64,000 bases of DNA from Arthrobacter sp. QXT-31 (GTDB taxonomy: Bacteria > Actinomycetota > Actinomycetes > Actinomycetales > Micrococcaceae), in NCBI RefSeq assembly GCF_001969265.1, contig NZ_CP019304.1:4836001-4900000 (forward strand), in the 5' to 3' direction. The position numbers were made by a program, and so were the translations under genes. The notes under the pieces were generated by a model that ran no database searches, was not told the DNA's origin, and saw nothing but the letters and a program-made list of their open reading frames with translations. Positions 32,805 to 42,351 of this stretch are shown piece after piece; the stretch's first letter is position 1; every line of letters starts with the position of its first letter.

Positions 32805-35800
32805 TTGGCTTACTCAACATTGGGACAAGCGGCTGCATCACATCTGGGGCAAGCTGCCGGGAGAACGCGGGACCAGTCCGCCGCTGCGTCACGGCCCGGT
32901 CCGTTCGGTCCGGACCTGCCCCAGTCCGTGGCCGTGGCGCTCGCCCGCATGCGCCAGAACCCCGCTGATCCGGAGCTCCTCCACGACGTCGCGGCAGCCA
33001 TCGATGCCGCTGCCGGCAAAGATCCGGATTTCCGTCAGGCCGTGGAGGAATTCGTCAGGGGGAGGCAACGCCCGCCACGAGTACAACTGCGGGTCCTCGG
33101 CCCGGACCAGACACCGGAGGCCTCGGGGCTCCAACCGGCGTTCGGGCGGACGCTGAGAATTGCGCTTGCGATGCGCGGAGGGGTCAGCCTCGCAGTCTGG
33201 ATCGGCGGTTGCGTGGCCGAACTGGACATTCTCCGGCGCCTGCGGATCTGCATTCCGGATCGCGCCGACGCGCGGGACAGGCCGGATCTCACCGCGTTCT
33301 ACTTCAGTGGCACCGAGGGACTCGCAGAAAATCCCGCAGCCGCCCACATTCTCCGTCGGGCCACGGCCTATTCGACGCTGCTCGCGGAGACCCGCTACGA
33401 CAGGGTGGAAATCGACATCCTGGCAGGCGCCAGCGCCGGCGGGCTGAACTGCATCCTCTATTCGGTGGCACAGATGGTCGGGGCTGCACCCGACGAAGAC
33501 ATATTGGAGACCTGGCAACGTGACGGCGGACTCCAGGAGCTCATGCGGCCGCCCGGTCTCCGAAAGGTCAACTCCATCCTGCAAGGCGACGAGTACTTTT
33601 TCCCGGGAATCCTGCGCGCGCTGGAACGGATCCATGCCACCGACCGCCGTCACCAGGCCCTGATTCCAGAGCACCTCACGATTGACCTGTCGGCCACTAT
33701 TCTGGACAGCGAGGTCTCACGAAACCCTGACGTGCAGGAGGGGCGGGGAAGCTTCCACTTTGAAGGTCGCCATGCGGCGTCGGCCGCATCCGGCAACGGC
33801 CCGGTCCTCGAAAACAGGATCCCGGTACGGAACGACTTCGCCGGTGGCAGCGGACCGGGCGCCGCGGGCACGGGCCGTGCGGCCGCGCTGCCTCCCGAAG
33901 TCTCCGCGGACCTGGCGCGGCTCGCCTATGCCGCGCGGTCGACGTCGTCGTTTCCCGGCGCCTTTGAACCGGCAACGATCTTTTCCATGGAAGGCCCTCA
34001 AACCCTGCAGCCTTCGCGGGGGAAACCCAACATGCGGCATGCCTTCGGATCACACCGGTCATCGTCCGACCTCCCTGGGGAAGCCGTCTTCCATGTGGTG
34101 GACGGCGGCGTGTTTGACAACATTCCCATAGGCAGGGCGCTGACCGCAGCAAGGGGCCGGGTGTCCCAGCGCCCGGCGCACAGGGCGCTTCTGTATCTTG
34201 ACCCTGACAGCGTCGGAGATTCCTTGCCCACAAGCCGCAGCGAGAACCTGTCACGCTTCCTCAACGCCGTCGGGGCGTCCGCCCTGCGGCTAAAGCGCAG
34301 GGAGTCCCTTGACTCCGAGGTCAAGGAATACGTCGACTACGTGAACGCCTTATCTTTGAACCTCGGCCGGTCGGAAGCCCTGGCCGCCGTGCTGTCCGAC
34401 CGGTGGTCCACGGAGATCGCCGTGGACAGGCGCCGGGCCTACGTCCGCTACCGTGCCTCGGCGGACGTGGATCTGCTCACCCAGGTGCTGACCAGGCCTG
34501 ACGAGTGGCAGGTTGCCTCCACGGTCACCGACCGGCGCAACTTCCGTGCACTCGGCAGCGACGAGCTCAGCGGGCTGGATTCGAGGATCATCCAAAAGTA
34601 CCGGGATATTTCCAGGCAGGACGAGGAGGGGACAGCATTCCGACTGCTCACAAGTGACGCCCAGGCGTTGCTCGATGCCGCACAATGCTCCTTCTCGTGG
34701 CTCCGGCGCATGGAATCGGAATCATTTCCGAAGGAGTTGACGGACAGCATCGCATCCTTCGATGCACTTCGCACCGGCATATACGGAGTGATCAACAGTG
34801 CCGTGATCTTGCGGGACCAAGCCATCTGGGCAGTCCTCGAAAAATCAACGGACTGCGCCGAAAGTGTTCGTCATGAAAACATCATGGCGGCATGGTTGTC
34901 TGCGGCGGAAACGAACCAGCCGAGCCGCATGCAATGTTGGGCTGCGTTGCAGTCGCATTTCGAAGTGCTGGTCCGCTACAGCGCAGACCTCACCGACAGG
35001 GCCGCGGACGCCGGCAGCCATCCGGAGCTGCGCGAATGGACGGAATCGCCCTGGCCCGACCTGACCCGGATCGCCCTCTTAAGTGCACCCGATTGCGGGT
35101 TCACAATCCACGACCTGGCCCCTTGCCTCGCCGCCGCCGGCATCCCGCCGGTGGTTGCGAGGATACGGTACTGGCGGATAGGGAGCGACGAACGGCCCGC
35201 CCATGCCTGCGATTACTCGTTGCTGAAAGACGGCGAGCGCCGAGGCGCGGTGGCATTCGCCCTCAAGAACCCAAGCCTGTCACCCTGTGACCTGAAGGAC
35301 TTGCTAAACCCGGATGCCGCCAGCCTTTCCTCCCGTTTCAAGCTTGCTGGCAACACGATGGCCAATTTCAGCGGGTTCCTGTCCAGGGACTGGCGCGAAA
35401 ACGACTGGTGGTGGGGACGCTTGGACGCAGCCGCCGGCATTTCGCGTTTTCTGGAAACGGTGGCCGTGGACCAGAACCCACGAATCCCGGAACTGGACGG
35501 GGACCAGGAATTATTCGACGAGTCCACGGCAGAAGCGCCCAGAGGTTCCCGGAACCGCGTCACCTGGCTCCAGGACCAGCTCACGGACCAATGGTTTGGC
35601 CTGCAGGCCGCAGCTCCCGAAGATCGGCGGAAGGCGCGGCAGTCCATCCGCGCCGGCGCCGATAGCCCGTCAGACCTTGGCGCCGCCTACCGGATGATGC
35701 TCATGTCGCGGGGGCTGCGCGTACTCTGGCGGGCGCGCCCGGACGGCAACCTTCCCACCGCCTTGGGCAGCTGGCTGCTCCATGTCCTGCTGGTTCCCTT

Positions 35801-36707
35801 GTTCGCGGTCCTGCCGGCGATCGTCCACCCGGCCCGGCTGGCGTTCATTCTGGGTTTTGGTGATGCTTCCCTCTGGGTTCTGGCACGTCCGGAGAACGCG
35901 GTCTTTGGCGCACAGCCGTTCCTTCTCTATCTGGGGCTGGTCCTGCCTGGCCTGATTTTCCTGGCACTCGCTTTCGTGGCGCTCGCCGATGGGCACCGCC
36001 GCTGGCGTCCCGTCCTTGAGGTCCTCTCCGGTGACCGGCTTTTAGCCACGGAGTACCGCAGTCACCAGCGTTCCGCGGCTCGAAAAGCCATGGCGGGTCC
36101 GGTGGCCGTCATCCTGCTGCTGGTGCCCCTGGGGCTGGCGGCCAGCCAGGCGAGGCAATTGATGGTGGTTGTCTGCCTGGTCTTCATGGGCATACTCACG
36201 GTCGCGACGCGGAAGTGGGCCATGTCGGTGCCGGCACCCGTGCACGGAAAGCATCCCGCACTGGACTGGGGACTGGCGTGCACCGGTCTCCTGCTGGCCG
36301 TTGCCGTGCCGCTCGTCACGGAACTGCTGCATTGGTCCGCGGCACGGAACTGGCAGTCCCTGGCGGTCCTGGCTTGCAGCCTGCTGGTTCTGGCCCTGGT
36401 GCTCACCTGTGACTGGCTGACTGCAGTGGGCACCCTGCTGACCGGCCTCGCCGCCTCGGCCGGCGGAATTCTTGCCGCTTGGGGCGTCTGGGTTCTGCTC
36501 GCTACCCTCCGCCAGTCCGAACGCACCATCCTCTGCCTTTTCGCCGCATTCGTGGCCTGGGGACTGGCGGTCTGGTGGATGCCCGAGATCACGCGGATGC
36601 TCAGGCACCGGTCGGATGCCGTGGTTACGGTCCCCCGACGCAAAGGCGCCGAGGTGTCACCACCGGATGTCCCCGGGCCGGTCCAGCGGGTCCCTGGCCT
36701 GCAGTGA
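32805..36707 (+). CDS. Membrane-embedded patatin-like phospholipase
   Basis: The 1300-residue protein starts at a TTG after AGGGG; later starts are possible. The patatin domain spans about 115-450. It has the oxyanion-type AMRGGVSLAVWIGG (about 122-135), nucleophile S210 in ILAGASAGGLN, and the D433 of the dyad in VVDGGVFDNIPIG. The domain architecture resembles the actinobacterial 'patatin-like protein' family with a DUF3376-type middle region. From about 985 to 1290 there are eight to ten hydrophobic helices (for example WLLHVLLVPLFAVLPAIV, LLYLGLVLPGLIFLALAFVAL), so it is an integral membrane protein with the catalytic part probably cytosolic. Its last 51 bases overlap, antisense, the 3' end of the protease-nuclease gene. 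Confidence 0.88.
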   Translation: MAYSTLGQAAASHLGQAAGRTRDQSAAASRPGPFGPDLPQSVAVALARMRQNPADPELLHDVAAAIDAAAGKDPDFRQAVEEFVRGRQRPPRVQLRVLGPDQTPEASGLQPAFGRTLRIALAMRGGVSLAVWIGGCVAELDILRRLRICIPDRADARDRPDLTAFYFSGTEGLAENPAAAHILRRATAYSTLLAETRYDRVEIDILAGASAGGLNCILYSVAQMVGAAPDEDILETWQRDGGLQELMRPPGLRKVNSILQGDEYFFPGILRALERIHATDRRHQALIPEHLTIDLSATILDSEVSRNPDVQEGRGSFHFEGRHAASAASGNGPVLENRIPVRNDFAGGSGPGAAGTGRAAALPPEVSADLARLAYAARSTSSFPGAFEPATIFSMEGPQTLQPSRGKPNMRHAFGSHRSSSDLPGEAVFHVVDGGVFDNIPIGRALTAARGRVSQRPAHRALLYLDPDSVGDSLPTSRSENLSRFLNAVGASALRLKRRESLDSEVKEYVDYVNALSLNLGRSEALAAVLSDRWSTEIAVDRRRAYVRYRASADVDLLTQVLTRPDEWQVASTVTDRRNFRALGSDELSGLDSRIIQKYRDISRQDEEGTAFRLLTSDAQALLDAAQCSFSWLRRMESESFPKELTDSIASFDALRTGIYGVINSAVILRDQAIWAVLEKSTDCAESVRHENIMAAWLSAAETNQPSRMQCWAALQSHFEVLVRYSADLTDRAADAGSHPELREWTESPWPDLTRIALLSAPDCGFTIHDLAPCLAAAGIPPVVARIRYWRIGSDERPAHACDYSLLKDGERRGAVAFALKNPSLSPCDLKDLLNPDAASLSSRFKLAGNTMANFSGFLSRDWRENDWWWGRLDAAAGISRFLETVAVDQNPRIPELDGDQELFDESTAEAPRGSRNRVTWLQDQLTDQWFGLQAAAPEDRRKARQSIRAGADSPSDLGAAYRMMLMSRGLRVLWRARPDGNLPTALGSWLLHVLLVPLFAVLPAIVHPARLAFILGFGDASLWVLARPENAVFGAQPFLLYLGLVLPGLIFLALAFVALADGHRRWRPVLEVLSGDRLLATEYRSHQRSAARKAMAGPVAVILLLVPLGLAASQARQLMVVVCLVFMGILTVATRKWAMSVPAPVHGKHPALDWGLACTGLLLAVAVPLVTELLHWSAARNWQSLAVLACSLLVLALVLTCDWLTAVGTLLTGLAASAGGILAAWGVWVLLATLRQSERTILCLFAAFVAWGLAVWWMPEITRMLRHRSDAVVTVPRRKGAEVSPPDVPGPVQRVPGLQ

Positions 36708-38513
36708 CTCCGGTGCCGTGAATGTGTCGGCGTTGCGCAGGTTTTCCGGGAATACCAACCGCGTACGCTCCTGAATTTCCCTGACAGCGACCTGAAATAC
36801 CCGGAATTCATCAAGCTCCAGTGCTTCGAGCTGATTGAGGTTCTGGGTCAGCAGGAAGGCGCGTCCCTGCAACTGGCCATCCTCTACGAAGGCGACGATC
36901 TTCCAGTACTCCCTCGGCAAGGGGACACCCCGGTATATGCGGTCATTCGCCTGGAACACCGGACCGCCAAAGACGCTGACCCTCAGATCCTGGACGTCGA
37001 CGTCGGCGAATACGGCGTCTTCAATGCGCCCCCACACCCCTTTTCTGGCGCTCTGGTTGAAGTCCTCCAATTGCGGCGTGATGTTGGTGAAGAAGAACGA
37101 GTCCTTGTTGGCCTGTTCTGCCTCCGTGAGATCGCCCCACAGCAGGTCTGCACGGCGCGCCAGGTGGCCCCGGTCCAGGCGGTTGTCGCTGTAAAGTTCA
37201 TCCCCGCACTGGAACCTGCCCGGGATCCTCGGGTCCTTCGTGAAACTAAGCGACTTTCGTGGGATCCTCTTCAATGCCCCGCCGTCTATGTTCCAGCCGA
37301 CCCACCGGGCGAACCGGCGGCCCGCACTCATGACAAGCGAGAAGTGGGTGTAGGGAATTATGTCCGAGCCGTCCAGCGGCACCGCGTCCCCCTGAAGCGA
37401 GGCATCGAGGGTTGGCGGGTCGAGCCGGACGCCCAGGAAGGAGGGGTCATAACCCACGGCCACCGCGTCGGCGATTGCCCCGGAATCCGGCCGCACCAGC
37501 GTAATTCCGAGTTTCTCGAAGACGGATTGCGGCAGGCAGGCAAGGGCGTGCTCGTCCACGCTGGTCCCGGTTTCTCCCGCGAAGTGCAGCCCCGCAAGGA
37601 CATTTCCGGGGGTTCCGTCGGCGTTCTTGAAGAGCCAGGCCGCACCGGAGTCACCGCCCCGGCTGATCTCCCCGTCCTCCGGCAGGTTCTGCTCATCCAG
37701 GCCAATCTCAAAGCCGCCTATCGCCTGCTCACCCGCGGCCCCATAGTGCAGTTTCGCGATCACGTCGACACGGCGGACCACGCCATGCGTCAGGCCGGTG
37801 GTGCGGCCGCTCTTCAAGACCTTGTCGCCGATTTCCGGTTCTCCCAGTTCCCGCGGTGTGGCGCCGACACCGAGGATTTCCGGATTGACGGTACGGCCCT
37901 CGATCGTGGCTACCGCGCAATCCCCCGCCACACCGAGGTGCGAGCGCTTGAGAACCCCGAGCCGGTTCCGGTCGACTCTGTTGTCATCGTATGGTCCGGG
38001 CTGCACCACCACGTCCCCCAATGCCCCACAGGTCCCGTGCAGCACATGCCAGTTGCTCAGCACGAGCGGTTCACCGTCAGTCTTGTCGTAGACAATGCAA
38101 CCGATCGTTCCTGCTGTGCCCTGATAATGGGCGACGCTGACCCCGGGCAGCACGGGGTCAACCCGCACCTTCGCGGCAGGCGGCTCGGCTTCGGCCACAA
38201 TGCGGAAACCCGGCCGGTAGCTGCGCTCGATCACATCGGTGGGAACGGCTACCCCGTCGATGATGATCTCACCGGGAATCGGCACCGTACCGAGTGCCTC
38301 AAGCTCATCAGGTGCCGCTTTCCGGTCGACAGTGAACTGCAAGGCGAGCTCACCGGTTGGACTGCCCTCACTCATCTTGTACCCGACCCCGATGGAAGAG
38401 ATATTGGGGTCTTTGAGATACTCCGCTCCCCGGGTCCTGATGAACTGCCGCAGCGACTTCCTGGTCTCTTCCTCCGCCCCGCTTTTCCTGCTGGCAGACT
38501 CCTGGCCGGTCAT
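36657..38513 (-). CDS. Trypsin-like protease fused to NUC1 (DNA/RNA non-specific) endonuclease
   Basis: The protein has 618 residues and no signal peptide. An N-terminal region (about 30-100; NISSIGVGYKMSEGSPTGE...VPTDVIE) resembles the lead domain of Nal1-like proteases. The serine-protease domain (about 110-340) has H156 (LSNWHVLHG), D198 (GDCAVATI) and S289 (RGGDSGAAWL). The C-terminal NUC1 domain (about 385-600) has the catalytic DRGH (447-450) and FTNITPQLEDFNQ with the metal-ligand Asn region (about 477-487). Both halves keep their catalytic residues. The ATG overlaps the metzincin stop (ATGA), so the two proteins are probably made together. A protease that could activate, or be fused to, a nuclease effector is the striking point. 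Confidence 0.85.
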   Translation of the reverse strand: MTGQESASRKSGAEEETRKSLRQFIRTRGAEYLKDPNISSIGVGYKMSEGSPTGELALQFTVDRKAAPDELEALGTVPIPGEIIIDGVAVPTDVIERSYRPGFRIVAEAEPPAAKVRVDPVLPGVSVAHYQGTAGTIGCIVYDKTDGEPLVLSNWHVLHGTCGALGDVVVQPGPYDDNRVDRNRLGVLKRSHLGVAGDCAVATIEGRTVNPEILGVGATPRELGEPEIGDKVLKSGRTTGLTHGVVRRVDVIAKLHYGAAGEQAIGGFEIGLDEQNLPEDGEISRGGDSGAAWLFKNADGTPGNVLAGLHFAGETGTSVDEHALACLPQSVFEKLGITLVRPDSGAIADAVAVGYDPSFLGVRLDPPTLDASLQGDAVPLDGSDIIPYTHFSLVMSAGRRFARWVGWNIDGGALKRIPRKSLSFTKDPRIPGRFQCGDELYSDNRLDRGHLARRADLLWGDLTEAEQANKDSFFFTNITPQLEDFNQSARKGVWGRIEDAVFADVDVQDLRVSVFGGPVFQANDRIYRGVPLPREYWKIVAFVEDGQLQGRAFLLTQNLNQLEALELDEFRVFQVAVREIQERTRLVFPENLRNADTFTAPESLQARDPLDRPGDIRW

Positions 38514-39544
38514 CGCCCCACTCCCTCACCTTTTCCCGAAAGGGCGTGCAGCAGTTCCAGCGCGCGGTCCCGGTACTCCCCGCCGGCCGCTTCTACTGTC
38601 TCCGGAGAACTTCCTGTACCATCCATGGCCGCCAGGGCTGCTTCGGCACGCTCCTGAAGGTCTCCCAGCCGTTCGGCAGCGTGCGGGTACAGCAGCGCCA
38701 GGCCCCGGCGGTCCCCGGCCGAGAGATCCTTGCCGTTCCCGGTGGGCGCGCAACTGCTCGGACTGGACTTGTAGAAAAAGTCAGGAAAGCTGTACAGCAT
38801 CACCGAATCGGAGTCGAACGGCCCTGCAACCACAGCGGGATCCTCCACGGTTCGCAGATTGTGGTCCACCTTCGCCCGGGGCCAGTTGTTTGGCGGGCCT
38901 GCAAGGTAGGTGTAAATGCCGGGGCGGCGTCCGGCCGCGTCCGGAATGAAAACCCCTTTGGCGTTCGTGGTGGGCGCGTAGTCCTGATCGTCATCCCACC
39001 TGAACTCCGCCTCGCAGGAGCCCCGCATGTTCTGGTGGGAGTGGTGGAACGCCAGCGCATGCAGGAATTCGTGCCTGACGGTGCCTTCCCACCTTTCGGG
39101 CCGCTCCGTCGTGAATCCGCCAAGATTCAGGCTGCGCTGGTTCGGCCGTCCGCCCACCGGCCCTGCCGGAGGGCCGATGGTGCTGTCGGTGCTGTCGGTG
39201 CCGACCAGGGAAAAGTAGCCGCCCATGTTGAACCCGACCCGGATCTCCGCCGCATGGAAAGTGTCGTTCTCGTGCCAGCGCCGGTAGTTTCCGGCGGCGT
39301 CCACGCCGAAGTCCAGTTCCAGGTTGCAGGCGTCACTAATCTGCCTGGTGGCCCCTGCCACATCTGCATGGAGTGCGGTGTCTCCGTCAAGGAAAGCTAC
39401 CCGCACGGCGGAGCCTGGTTGCCAGCGGGCCAGGTCGGAGACGAGAAATTCCAGGGCAGTGTCGCTGCCCGCCATCTGGCTCCGCCATGCGTTCCGGTCC
39501 GCGATGGAGGCAAGTACCTCGTCGGGAAGTGATTCAAGTTCCAT
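38510..39544 (-). CDS. Metzincin-like zinc metalloprotease without signal peptide
   Basis: The protein has 344 residues from the ATG after GGAAGG. The zinc site is H158-E159-x-x-H162-x5-H168 in RHEFLHALAFHHSHQN, close to the astacin-like HEFGHALGFxHEHQ with the Gly replaced by Ala. A Met-turn candidate is SDSVMLYSFP (about 270). The helix after it is followed by LSAGDRRGLALLYP, as in bacterial M12-like enzymes. No N-terminal signal is present, which is unusual for an astacin-type protease. The C-terminal ~60 residues are helical. It is the first gene of a two-gene operon with the protease-nuclease fusion, coupled by a 4-base overlap. Confidence 0.8.
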   Translation of the reverse strand: MELESLPDEVLASIADRNAWRSQMAGSDTALEFLVSDLARWQPGSAVRVAFLDGDTALHADVAGATRQISDACNLELDFGVDAAGNYRRWHENDTFHAAEIRVGFNMGGYFSLVGTDSTDSTIGPPAGPVGGRPNQRSLNLGGFTTERPERWEGTVRHEFLHALAFHHSHQNMRGSCEAEFRWDDDQDYAPTTNAKGVFIPDAAGRRPGIYTYLAGPPNNWPRAKVDHNLRTVEDPAVVAGPFDSDSVMLYSFPDFFYKSSPSSCAPTGNGKDLSAGDRRGLALLYPHAAERLGDLQERAEAALAAMDGTGSSPETVEAAGGEYRDRALELLHALSGKGEGVGR

Positions 39545-39782
39545 GGCCAACCTTCCACTGCACTGCTTCCAGCCGCTCCCGGGGACGTGACGGGTGGGCA
39601 CGCACAGGAGCAGGACAATAACTTAGGCCCGCAACCATTACTGCAGCGTTACAGTCCTGCCGGCGGCAGCCGCAGACACCCCGGACCGGCGAGCGTCGTT
39701 GATCTGGCGCGGGTGGCTTTTTGGCTGGAGTATTGGGATTAATCACCTTCGTGCCTGGTGCTGGATTCGAGGGGAGACCGAC

Positions 39783-40415
39783 ATGAGCGAGGAAAAACCC
39801 AACAGCTGGTGGGGCACGCTGCCGGGGCTGATGACTGCCGCCGCTGCTGTGATCACCGCGCTGACCGGACTTCTTATCGGGCTGGGCCAGCTAGGCGTGT
39901 TCGACGCCGGGAGGTCTGGCAGCGTGTCGGGTCCGCCGACCGCCGTCGGGCCTTCACAGCCAGGGGCTGCAACCCAAACCGGCAATTCGCCCCGGAACGG
40001 CAATTCACAACAGAGCGGCAGCCCGGCTGCAGACCCCGGCATTTCACCCGACGGAAGCCCCGGATGGACAGTTACCCTGCCGGACCAGCGCAAATACCGC
40101 TCTGGCGACGTAGAGTATGAGCTGCTTCGGGCGCAGGCCCGGCCTGATGCCGACGGGAAGATCACCCTGACGTTCTCCGTGCGGTGCACCAATTACGGCC
40201 GGTATGACCTCAACTTCTGGGATTCCACGTTCCGCCTCAACGTGGCAGGGATCAGCACCGCCCCCGACTCCGGACTGAACGAACTGGTCGCGGGCGACGC
40301 AAGCAAGGCGGGTGATGTCACCTTCACGGTTCCGGCCTCCACGCGTGAAGCGGCACTGCGCATCAAGTTCCTGGGGGGCGAGAGCACAGTCAAGGTGCTT
40401 GTGGCCTCGCCCTGA
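39783..40415 (+). CDS. Small membrane-anchored protein with beta domain
   Basis: The 210-residue protein starts at the ATG after GGGGAGACCGAC (MSEEKPNSWWGTLP). One transmembrane helix (about 15-40; LMTAAAAVITALTGLLIGLGQLGV) is followed by a Ser/Gly/Asn/Pro linker. A C-terminal beta domain (about 105-210; YRSGDVEYELLRAQARPDADGKITLTFSVRCTNYGRYDLNFWDSTFRL) resembles DUF4352-type Ig-like domains. The function is unknown. It is divergent from the metzincin gene over 238 bases and might sense a ligand outside the cell for the neighbouring operon, or be unrelated. Confidence 0.7.
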   Translation: MSEEKPNSWWGTLPGLMTAAAAVITALTGLLIGLGQLGVFDAGRSGSVSGPPTAVGPSQPGAATQTGNSPRNGNSQQSGSPAADPGISPDGSPGWTVTLPDQRKYRSGDVEYELLRAQARPDADGKITLTFSVRCTNYGRYDLNFWDSTFRLNVAGISTAPDSGLNELVAGDASKAGDVTFTVPASTREAALRIKFLGGESTVKVLVASP

Positions 40416-40426
40416 CAGGAACGGCC

Positions 40427-42253
40427 TTACCTTGAGGGTGTCACCACCATGGCGGAGCCTCCGCCGCGCCTGACCGGCTCGGCTGCGGCGACCATGCGTC
40501 CGTCGGACTTGAACTCGATGGCCGTGGCTGCGCCGATCTCGGCTGCCGAGGTGAACGCATCTCCGGACGGTGTGAACACGTGGCCGAACGGCATCAGCCG
40601 CTTCTCGTACTTCGCGATGAAGCCAGGCTCCGCGGTGACCTTGGCCGAGTTCCGCTGCGCCGCCCGCGGAGCCGCAATGGCATCGGGGATGCTCATGCCC
40701 AGGTCCACCCTGTTCAGGATCGTCTGGAGAACGGTGGTGATAATCGTCGAACCGCCGGGGGAACCGAGTGCCAGGAACGGCTCGCCGTCTTCGAGGACAA
40801 TCGTCGGCGACATCGAGGACCGCGGGCGCTTGTTGGGCTCAATCCGGTTCGGGTCCTTGGGGTCGTACACCGTGGAGAAGTCCGTCAGCTCGTTGTTGAG
40901 CAGGAACCCGCGGTCGGGGACTACAATGCCTGAGCCGCCGGTCTGCTCGATCGTGAGGGTGTACTCGACGACGTTGCCCCACTTGTCCGCGACCGTCAGG
41001 TTGGTAGTGGAGATGTTCTCGGTGTCCTTCTCACTGGCGGGGGCCGCCGCAATGGCCGGGCACGCGCCGTCGTAATTGGCCACGTCGCCGGGAGCCACCG
41101 GCTTCACGGCTGCAACCTTCGGGTTGATCTCGCACGAGCGTTCCTTGCCGAACAGCGGGTCGGTCAGGGCATCGGTGGGAACATCGACGAACGCCGGATC
41201 GCCGACGTACTTGCCGCGGTCCGCAAAGGCGAGCGCGCTCGCCTCAAGGTAATGGTGCAGCGCGCTCGGCGTGGACATCCCGGAAAGGTCGAACGGCTCA
41301 AGAATGTTCAGCGCCTCGCCCACCGTGGTGCCGCCGCTGCTCGACGGCGCCATGCCGTAGACGTCCAGGCCGCGGTATTCCACATGGGTGGGCGCCTGGT
41401 CCAGGGCGACGTATTTGGCGAGGTCAGCCGTGGTCAGGTGCCCCGCCGGGACGGGCAGCTTGGTGGTTGCGGTCTTCGGCGGAGCCTGGACAGTATCTGC
41501 CATCTCCTTCGCGAGGTCCCCGTGATAGAAGGCGCGGGTTCCCTTCTCAGCGAGCAGCCGGTAGGTGGCCGCAAGGTCCGGGTTCCGGAAGATGCTGTCG
41601 ACGGCGGGTGCGTCACCACCGGGGAGGAATAGCTCGCTGGTGGAGGTGAACGCCTCGAAGCGGAGCTTGTTGTCGAGGGTCTGCTGGCGGAACGTCTCGT
41701 CCACTACAAAACCGCGGTCCGCCACTTCGATGGCAGGCTCGAGGACGTCATCGAGGTCCTTGGTTCCCCAGCGGTCCAGCGCGCGCTCCCAGGTGGCCGG
41801 TGTGCCGGGCACGCCCACGGAGACGCCGCTGGTGACGAGCTCCGGGGTGAAGTTGTAGGGCTTGCCGGTCTTCGGATCGATGAAGGCGTCGCGCGGCATG
41901 GCGGCGGGCGCTGTCTCGCGGCCGTCGATGGTGCTCACGTGGCCGGTGTGTGCGCTGTAGAACAGGAAGTAGCCTCCGCCGCCGATGCCGGCGCTGTACG
42001 GCTCGGTCACGCCGAGGGTGGCTGCAGCGGCCACGGCTGCGTCTGCAGCGTTGCCTCCGCTGCGGAGGATGTCGATGGCCGCGGCGGATGCCTCCGGGTC
42101 AACGGTGCTCACTGCCCCGCCGTACCCGGTGGCGGTCGCGGTCTTTTCTGTGACCCGCTCATCAGCGAACGCGGGAGTGGCGGCGGCCCCCGCCGTCACA
42201 CTCAACGCCAGTGCAGTGGTGACGGCAGCTGTTCGGCTTCTCAGGTATGACAT
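40427..42253 (-). CDS. ggt: Gamma-glutamyltransferase
   Basis: The 608-residue secreted precursor has a signal peptide (MSYLRSRTAAVTTALALSVTAGAAATPAFA). The autoprocessing site and N-terminal nucleophile Thr of the small subunit lie in ENISTTNLTVADKWGNVVEYT (about 400). Other signatures are IGGGGYFLFYSAHTG, RPRSSMSPTIVLEDG and ALGSPGGSTI. The enzyme cleaves gamma-glutamyl bonds in glutathione and gamma-glutamyl peptides outside the cell. GGGAGCGACC precedes the ATG. It is divergent from nothing obvious and stands as a single gene between the small membrane protein and the MFS gene. Confidence 0.95.
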   Translation of the reverse strand: MSYLRSRTAAVTTALALSVTAGAAATPAFADERVTEKTATATGYGGAVSTVDPEASAAAIDILRSGGNAADAAVAAAATLGVTEPYSAGIGGGGYFLFYSAHTGHVSTIDGRETAPAAMPRDAFIDPKTGKPYNFTPELVTSGVSVGVPGTPATWERALDRWGTKDLDDVLEPAIEVADRGFVVDETFRQQTLDNKLRFEAFTSTSELFLPGGDAPAVDSIFRNPDLAATYRLLAEKGTRAFYHGDLAKEMADTVQAPPKTATTKLPVPAGHLTTADLAKYVALDQAPTHVEYRGLDVYGMAPSSSGGTTVGEALNILEPFDLSGMSTPSALHHYLEASALAFADRGKYVGDPAFVDVPTDALTDPLFGKERSCEINPKVAAVKPVAPGDVANYDGACPAIAAAPASEKDTENISTTNLTVADKWGNVVEYTLTIEQTGGSGIVVPDRGFLLNNELTDFSTVYDPKDPNRIEPNKRPRSSMSPTIVLEDGEPFLALGSPGGSTIITTVLQTILNRVDLGMSIPDAIAAPRAAQRNSAKVTAEPGFIAKYEKRLMPFGHVFTPSGDAFTSAAEIGAATAIEFKSDGRMVAAAEPVRRGGGSAMVVTPSR

Positions 42254-42351
42254 GGTCGCTCCCGGGTTCGTGTAATGCGGGTGGACGGTAATGTCACGCT
42301 ACTCCGCCGCGGAAGGACACTCAACGGCGAAAACATTCGCCGGAAGCGGAC

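Noticed and set aside
39545..39782. Short minus-strand frame (about 70 codons) in the gap before the metzincin
   Set aside because: Pro/Arg-rich without a ribosome binding site or family resemblance. It probably does not code.
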